DNA of 19,416 nt from Chrysochromulina tobinii (Eukaryota > Haptophyta > Prymnesiales > Chrysochromulinaceae), in contig JWZX01001738.1 in NCBI GenBank assembly GCA_001275005.1, positions 1 through 19,416 on the forward strand, written 5' to 3'. Below, piece after piece: positions 17,201-19,416 of this stretch. The notes under the pieces are model-generated. The model was not told the origin of the DNA. It saw only the letters and a list, made by a program, of their open reading frames with translations, and did no database searches. Positions within the stretch are counted from its first letter, which is position 1. Each line of letters starts with the position of its first letter. Made by a program: the position numbers and the translations under genes.

Positions 17201-19416
17201 TCGCGCCTCGACATGGACCGTGACTATGGCGTCGCGCTCTCGGCCTTGTACTCTGACCAGCTTCGCACGCTGTCTGACGTGAAGAAGTGCCGAGCCGCGC
17301 TGGCTGTCTTACGCCAGAGTATCGATGATCTTGCAGCCCGACAACTTGGCGCCGCACTCACCGATGAGCGGATCGATGCCCGCGTCGGCCGAGGGGCACG
17401 TGGCGGCCGTTACGTTGGGGTCGGCCTTTGGGCACGTGGCGGCTGTTACGTTGGGGTCGGCCTTTGGGCACGTGGCGGCCGTTACGTTGGGGTCGGCCTT
17501 TGGGCACGTGGCGGCCGTTACGTTGGGGTCGGCCGAGGGGCCAGCGCGATGGTTTGCATGCAGGAGGCAGAGCAGTCGCGCAAGCTCGTGCACGCGCAGG
17601 CAAGGGTGTTCGAGGAGCGCATGTGGTCTCTGCCGCTGCAGCTCGGCGCCAACGGGCATCCGAACTGGGCGCGGCGTGCGCAGCTACTCGCGCCGTGCGC
17701 ACTCGAAGCGGCGGGGTTCGCGCCGCGGCCGCTCTTCACGCTGCTCCCAGTCGTCGCCCTGGCAGGCTGTCCCGGGTCGCCTTACGAGTCAGAAGAGGCT
17801 GTGCGTGAGGCGATAGTCACCACGGGTGCGGTTTCATACGAATCGCTCGATGCAGCGCTCGCCGCCGAACCCGATGAGTCACCGCCCGCAAAGTGCGACT
17901 CGCTCACGCGAGACATCGTGATGGCACACGACGTCGTCCGCAAGGACGTCCCCAAGGGCCGCAAGATGTCGGTTGGCTTCGCGATTAGGTCGACGAACAA
18001 TCGCTCCTACCGAGGCTGGTGCTTCGCATTGGCCTTGCTAGTCCTCTGCGTCCCGCAGGTGAGTGCCATGGCGACAACGACACCACCCGATAGCGAGGGG
18101 GCTGGTGCACATGCGGCAGAGTCGGCGCAGGAGCCACCAGTGCGGACGCTTCCGCTCACTCGAGTCTGCGCCGATGAAGTGAACAGCTTCGCATTTGACT
18201 TACGCGGTGCACCCATGCCGTGCTCCTACTTCTCCGCACAGCCCTCCGCGTGCGCTTCCTATTCCATCGCGCGGATCACTTGCCCGGTCGCGTGTGGCAC
18301 GTGTACGCCTCCCCCGCCTGACCCCTCGGGCCTAATGGACTTGGCCGGCGCCGTCACCAGCGACCATCCTGTAGCCGGGCTGTACTCCATGCAGCTTGTG
18401 CCCAGCCACCGCCGTGAGCTGCAGACCACAACACCGCCTCCACCGCCACCGCCACCGCCCTCCCCACCCTCCCCACCGCCTCCATCGCCCTCGCCGCCGC
18501 CGCCTTCGCCCTCGCCCTCGCCGCCTTCGCCCTCGCCGCCTTCGCCCTCGCCGCCTCCGCCTTCGCCCTCGCCGCCGCCGCCCTCGCCCTCGCCGCCTCC
18601 GCCTTCGCCCTCGCCGCCGCCGCCCTCGCCGCCGCCGCCCTCGCCGTCGCCGCCGCCCTCGGCGCCCTCGGTGGTGAGCACCACCGCTGGCCTTACCAGC
18701 GCACTCGCCAACACCGCCGTCGGCCGCATCGTCCTTGACCCCGGCACCTACCTCCTCACAGCCCAGCTCAGCATCACCAGGAGCGTCATCCTCGAGGCGG
18801 CGGTGGCGGGCTCGGTCGTGCTGAATGCAGGATATGTTAGCGGCCGCCGTGTGCTGAGCATCAACCCGGGCTCGCTGGGCGCAGTGCAACTGATCGGGCT
18901 CAACATCACGAGAGGCTACGATCAAGGTGGTGGTGTCCATGCCGGGAGTGGCACAGTGGCCATCTCATCATGCAACATCTATGGGAACTCAGGTGCTTCT
19001 ACGGCTGGGGCGGGAGGTGGTGTCTACGTCTCTTCTGCCACGCTCACGATAACGTCATCCTTGATCTACGGGAATTCAGCTCAAGATTGGGGCGGCGGTG
19101 TCGCTAACTGGCAAGGCACAGTGATCATCTCATCGTGCACCATCACAGGGAACACAGCAGGCGGGGGCGGCGGTGTGATGACCTATGCTGGAACAACCTC
19201 AATCATCAGCTCAGAGATCTACTCCAACTCAGCTGTACAGGGGTCCAACGTCCATAGATATGGGGGCACCGTCTGCATCTGGGGCAACGACCCGATTGCC
19301 ATATGGGCCAGGACCCTCTCTGGCCCTAACCCAGGCGTCTACGGCACAGTCTCAGCTTGCGTGGCGCCGCCGCCCTCGCCACCCTCGCCGCCCTCGCCCC
19401 CCTCGCCCCCCTCCCC
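14270..19416 (+). CDS. NACHT/STAND-like NTPase with membrane segments, ShK-like domain, (S/P)-rich linker and beta-helix repeats (3' end outside window)
   Basis: One frame is open from ATG 14270 (alternatives 14273, 14402; in-frame stop at 14255) to the window end, over 1,715 codons with no stop. Residues 136-142 are GPGTGKT (Walker A), 227-235 VILVDGVDE (NACHT-style Walker B) and 257-266 RVVIPSRPEG (sensor-like SRPE), a STAND NTPase core. Then come a Lys/Glu-rich insert (about 334-424), helical regions, a 19-aa duplication (657-690), a strong membrane segment (790-814), four 12-aa repeats (1043-1090), and a signal-like segment WCFALALLVLCVPQVSA (1250-1266). Next are a six-Cys ShK-like domain (Cys 1300, 1318, 1328, 1338, 1342, 1345; CPVACGTC), an (S/P)-rich stretch (1389-1467), and beta-helix-like repeats with IYGNSAxxxGGGV to about 1690. 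A second (S/P)-rich stretch runs off the end. Role unknown; a signalling receptor or surface sensor is an inference. Two genes joined by an unseen splice remain possible. Confidence 0.75.
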   Translation, partial: MMNDSQDSPKKKSPCSRDNPSPLPRRRRTSNCVHVKEVSKKGAQMSGNSVGMVATHYCKRLTTTEDKVEDVITGNYLLIAEQLIFILTAANILDGCNTPEYKSVHDLPQLMTNFFEPSPRRPHGSLIAQPVLCLDGPGTGKTWLVTQCLFLLVDALPGENAGKGIRSVPVIVFVQRIVRLLREHGDDPTSLFQDPEGLLRWYTGNEFVDRKEEKSLLLLAYEMRACVILVDGVDEAAGLRQVIEAFVHYELVTSGCRVVIPSRPEGVDLDDYMARFAIMNLLELSQVQPRTVFKMQLQGNIFFGHLVNIGECREYLDDKFPELFRSGALRIEVEKLGDENEEKSEVGKEEEGAKDRKNTKEFSEGPGGEAAKWNEKGKKCAAQDAAEADLADLDDEIEDPKVKIGKQGDKDDGDPKRPAGSVATLNPSSVKPVPCTPLSRRRMALDTLDNLQDLQTWLDEAKTVQARALRSNLPEELNRALNKPRKVGTVPTLLDYLDSEIKPLPTPCTRAQTDEVIDQMQQDLKRTFPEDVYESLAQIGVLRKQPQVGGRRGAKVAPMLAFGLWSQATAKEGDKFALLERLLPAAMHLLGCVCITVGMADYGLKRERGGQGDFIVGSATVTPAMKYRDPVDVWLEDTSPTTTEPAEKPLDTYLVPLPCSTGEQLVNLVNLVTITLPCSTGEQLVNLVNLIKTLAKGVELDFENGDQATLTKQEINNTFTPDTMHSTHLRNVRLQMLFRHKGVGVCFVIDAEHKDLRKYYVEMGYSAHYNLFVHRVNMPKGPLDTKFETLLVFLVVGIGVLMLLSLLLLCYSLGSGGSGAISLEELPQDRLQLSKLGILSANKKRPAYTQQANEAAAEVTEKEEEQATDARPRREKRMGALDVSMGAGSSFSAAGGQDVRTSITAVVPKSHSMHLPVTALVEVVIAPNSQSETQKQETANTMLRRVAVENQENGRREFTSKYVACALGVTPEELGLCSRLDMDRDYGVALSALYSDQLRTLSDVKKCRAALAVLRQSIDDLAARQLGAALTDERIDARVGRGARGGRYVGVGLWARGGCYVGVGLWARGGRYVGVGLWARGGRYVGVGRGASAMVCMQEAEQSRKLVHAQARVFEERMWSLPLQLGANGHPNWARRAQLLAPCALEAAGFAPRPLFTLLPVVALAGCPGSPYESEEAVREAIVTTGAVSYESLDAALAAEPDESPPAKCDSLTRDIVMAHDVVRKDVPKGRKMSVGFAIRSTNNRSYRGWCFALALLVLCVPQVSAMATTTPPDSEGAGAHAAESAQEPPVRTLPLTRVCADEVNSFAFDLRGAPMPCSYFSAQPSACASYSIARITCPVACGTCTPPPPDPSGLMDLAGAVTSDHPVAGLYSMQLVPSHRRELQTTTPPPPPPPPPSPPSPPPPSPSPPPPSPSPSPPSPSPPSPSPPPPSPSPPPPSPSPPPPSPSPPPPSPPPPSPSPPPSAPSVVSTTAGLTSALANTAVGRIVLDPGTYLLTAQLSITRSVILEAAVAGSVVLNAGYVSGRRVLSINPGSLGAVQLIGLNITRGYDQGGGVHAGSGTVAISSCNIYGNSGASTAGAGGGVYVSSATLTITSSLIYGNSAQDWGGGVANWQGTVIISSCTITGNTAGGGGGVMTYAGTTSIISSEIYSNSAVQGSNVHRYGGTVCIWGNDPIAIWARTLSGPNPGVYGTVSACVAPPPSPPSPPSPPSPPS
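16238..16338 (+). repeat. 57-bp in-frame duplication in the STAND-like gene
   Basis: A 44-bp stretch at 16238-16281 recurs exactly at 16295-16338, period 57 bp, encoding two copies of LPCSTGEQLVNLVNL. The exact identity implies a recent duplication that kept the frame. Confidence 0.9.
16637..16711 (+). other. Predicted transmembrane segment
   Basis: Encodes LLVFLVVGIGVLMLLSLLLL and flanking residues (about 790-814), more than 20 uninterrupted hydrophobic residues between charged flanks. It is the clearest membrane helix of the STAND-like protein. A weaker hydrophobic stretch (AAMHLLGCVCITVGMA) lies upstream, near 16030-16075. Confidence 0.8.
17396..17539 (+). repeat. 36-bp minisatellite, 4 copies, encoding ARGGRYVGVGLW
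   Basis: Four head-to-tail 36-bp units encode ARGGRYVGVGLW, with Cys for Arg in the second and a GRG end in the fourth. As the period is a multiple of three, the gene frame is preserved. All other frames also stay open here, so the peptide is supported only by continuity with the flanking ORF. Confidence 0.9.
17966..18067 (+). other. Signal-peptide-like segment inside the long frame
   Basis: The in-frame ATG at 17966 starts MSVGFAIRSTNNRSYRGW followed by the hydrophobic CFALALLVLCVPQVSA and then polar residues. Basic n-region, hydrophobic core and V-S-A end match a signal peptidase site. The sequence cag|gtgagt at 18058-18066 in the middle is also a perfect splice-donor consensus. Confidence 0.6.
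18431..18670 (+). repeat. (S/P)-rich hydroxyproline-type linker
   Basis: About 80 codons almost exclusively Ser and Pro in SPPPPSPSPP patterns, as in algal extracellular-matrix proteins where such stretches are rigid and glycosylated. The DNA is a degenerate cgccctcgc repeat. A second stretch of the same type starts near 19367 and is cut by the window end. Confidence 0.9.
18949..19240 (+). repeat. Right-handed beta-helix-like repeat region
   Basis: Successive coils follow the pattern VxISSCxIYGNSA...GGGVxxxxG: AISSCNIYGNSG, TITSSLIYGNSA, IISSCTITGNTA, IISSEIYSNSA. These are typical of pectin-lyase-fold/parallel beta-helix repeat proteins. Codon choice changes here towards A/T-ending codons (tca, ggt, gct) compared with the upstream part of the frame. 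Confidence 0.75.

Noticed and set aside
17309-17659. Minus-strand repeat peptide ADPNVTAATCPK x4
   Set aside because: The 36-bp repeat keeps every frame open; only the plus-strand frame is continuous with a long gene on both sides.
18259-18747. Gly/Glu-rich minus-strand frame
   Set aside because: It is the reverse complement of the Ser/Pro-rich linker, so the composition follows from the repeat.

Overview
The window looks like nuclear DNA from a GC-rich eukaryotic microalga. It has spliceosomal introns with C-rich polypyrimidine tracts, no operon-like packing, a nucleoporin, a very long armadillo-repeat protein, and a protein with a six-cysteine ShK-like domain (CPVACGTC signature) and (S/P)-rich linkers. 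This mix, with strongly G/C-ending codons and a possible GC-AG intron, suggests a haptophyte (Emiliania/Chrysochromulina type). That assignment is an inference; another GC-rich alga such as a pelagophyte is possible.

Layout from left to right: (1) the 3' part of a CPPED1-like calcineurin-type metallophosphoesterase, + strand, two visible exons (76-156 and 252-1199); (2) a non-coding gap; (3) a 1,897-aa protein of about 35 ARM repeats, + strand, two exons (2217-3374 and 3545-8080); (4) a convergent intergenic region with nested inverted repeats; (5) a Nup43-like WD40 nucleoporin, - strand (8828-10000); (6) a 2.3-kb gene-free stretch carrying a 914-bp non-autonomous DNA transposon (10974-11887) with 12-bp terminal inverted repeats, an 8-bp target-site duplication, and subterminal arrays of the 8-mer CTGTCGAG; (7) a secreted aldose 1-epimerase-like protein, - strand (12313-13670), whose only visible intron is made of tandem copies of its own coding sequence; (8) a divergent intergenic region with a hairpin and an 86-bp tandem repeat; (9) one uninterrupted + strand reading frame from 14270 to the window end (more than 1,715 codons). 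The last encodes an N-terminal NACHT/STAND-type NTPase, then membrane segments, in-frame minisatellites, a signal-peptide-like hydrophobic segment, an ShK-like domain, an (S/P)-rich stretch, a right-handed beta-helix-like repeat region, and the start of a second (S/P)-rich stretch where the window ends.

The genes do not form an obvious pathway: a phosphatase, a scaffold, a nuclear-pore subunit, a sugar mutarotase and a surface or sensor-like protein. The items most worth a second look are the STAND NTPase joined to a secreted-type ShK/beta-helix ectodomain, the newly recognisable transposon, and the tandem-duplication intron.
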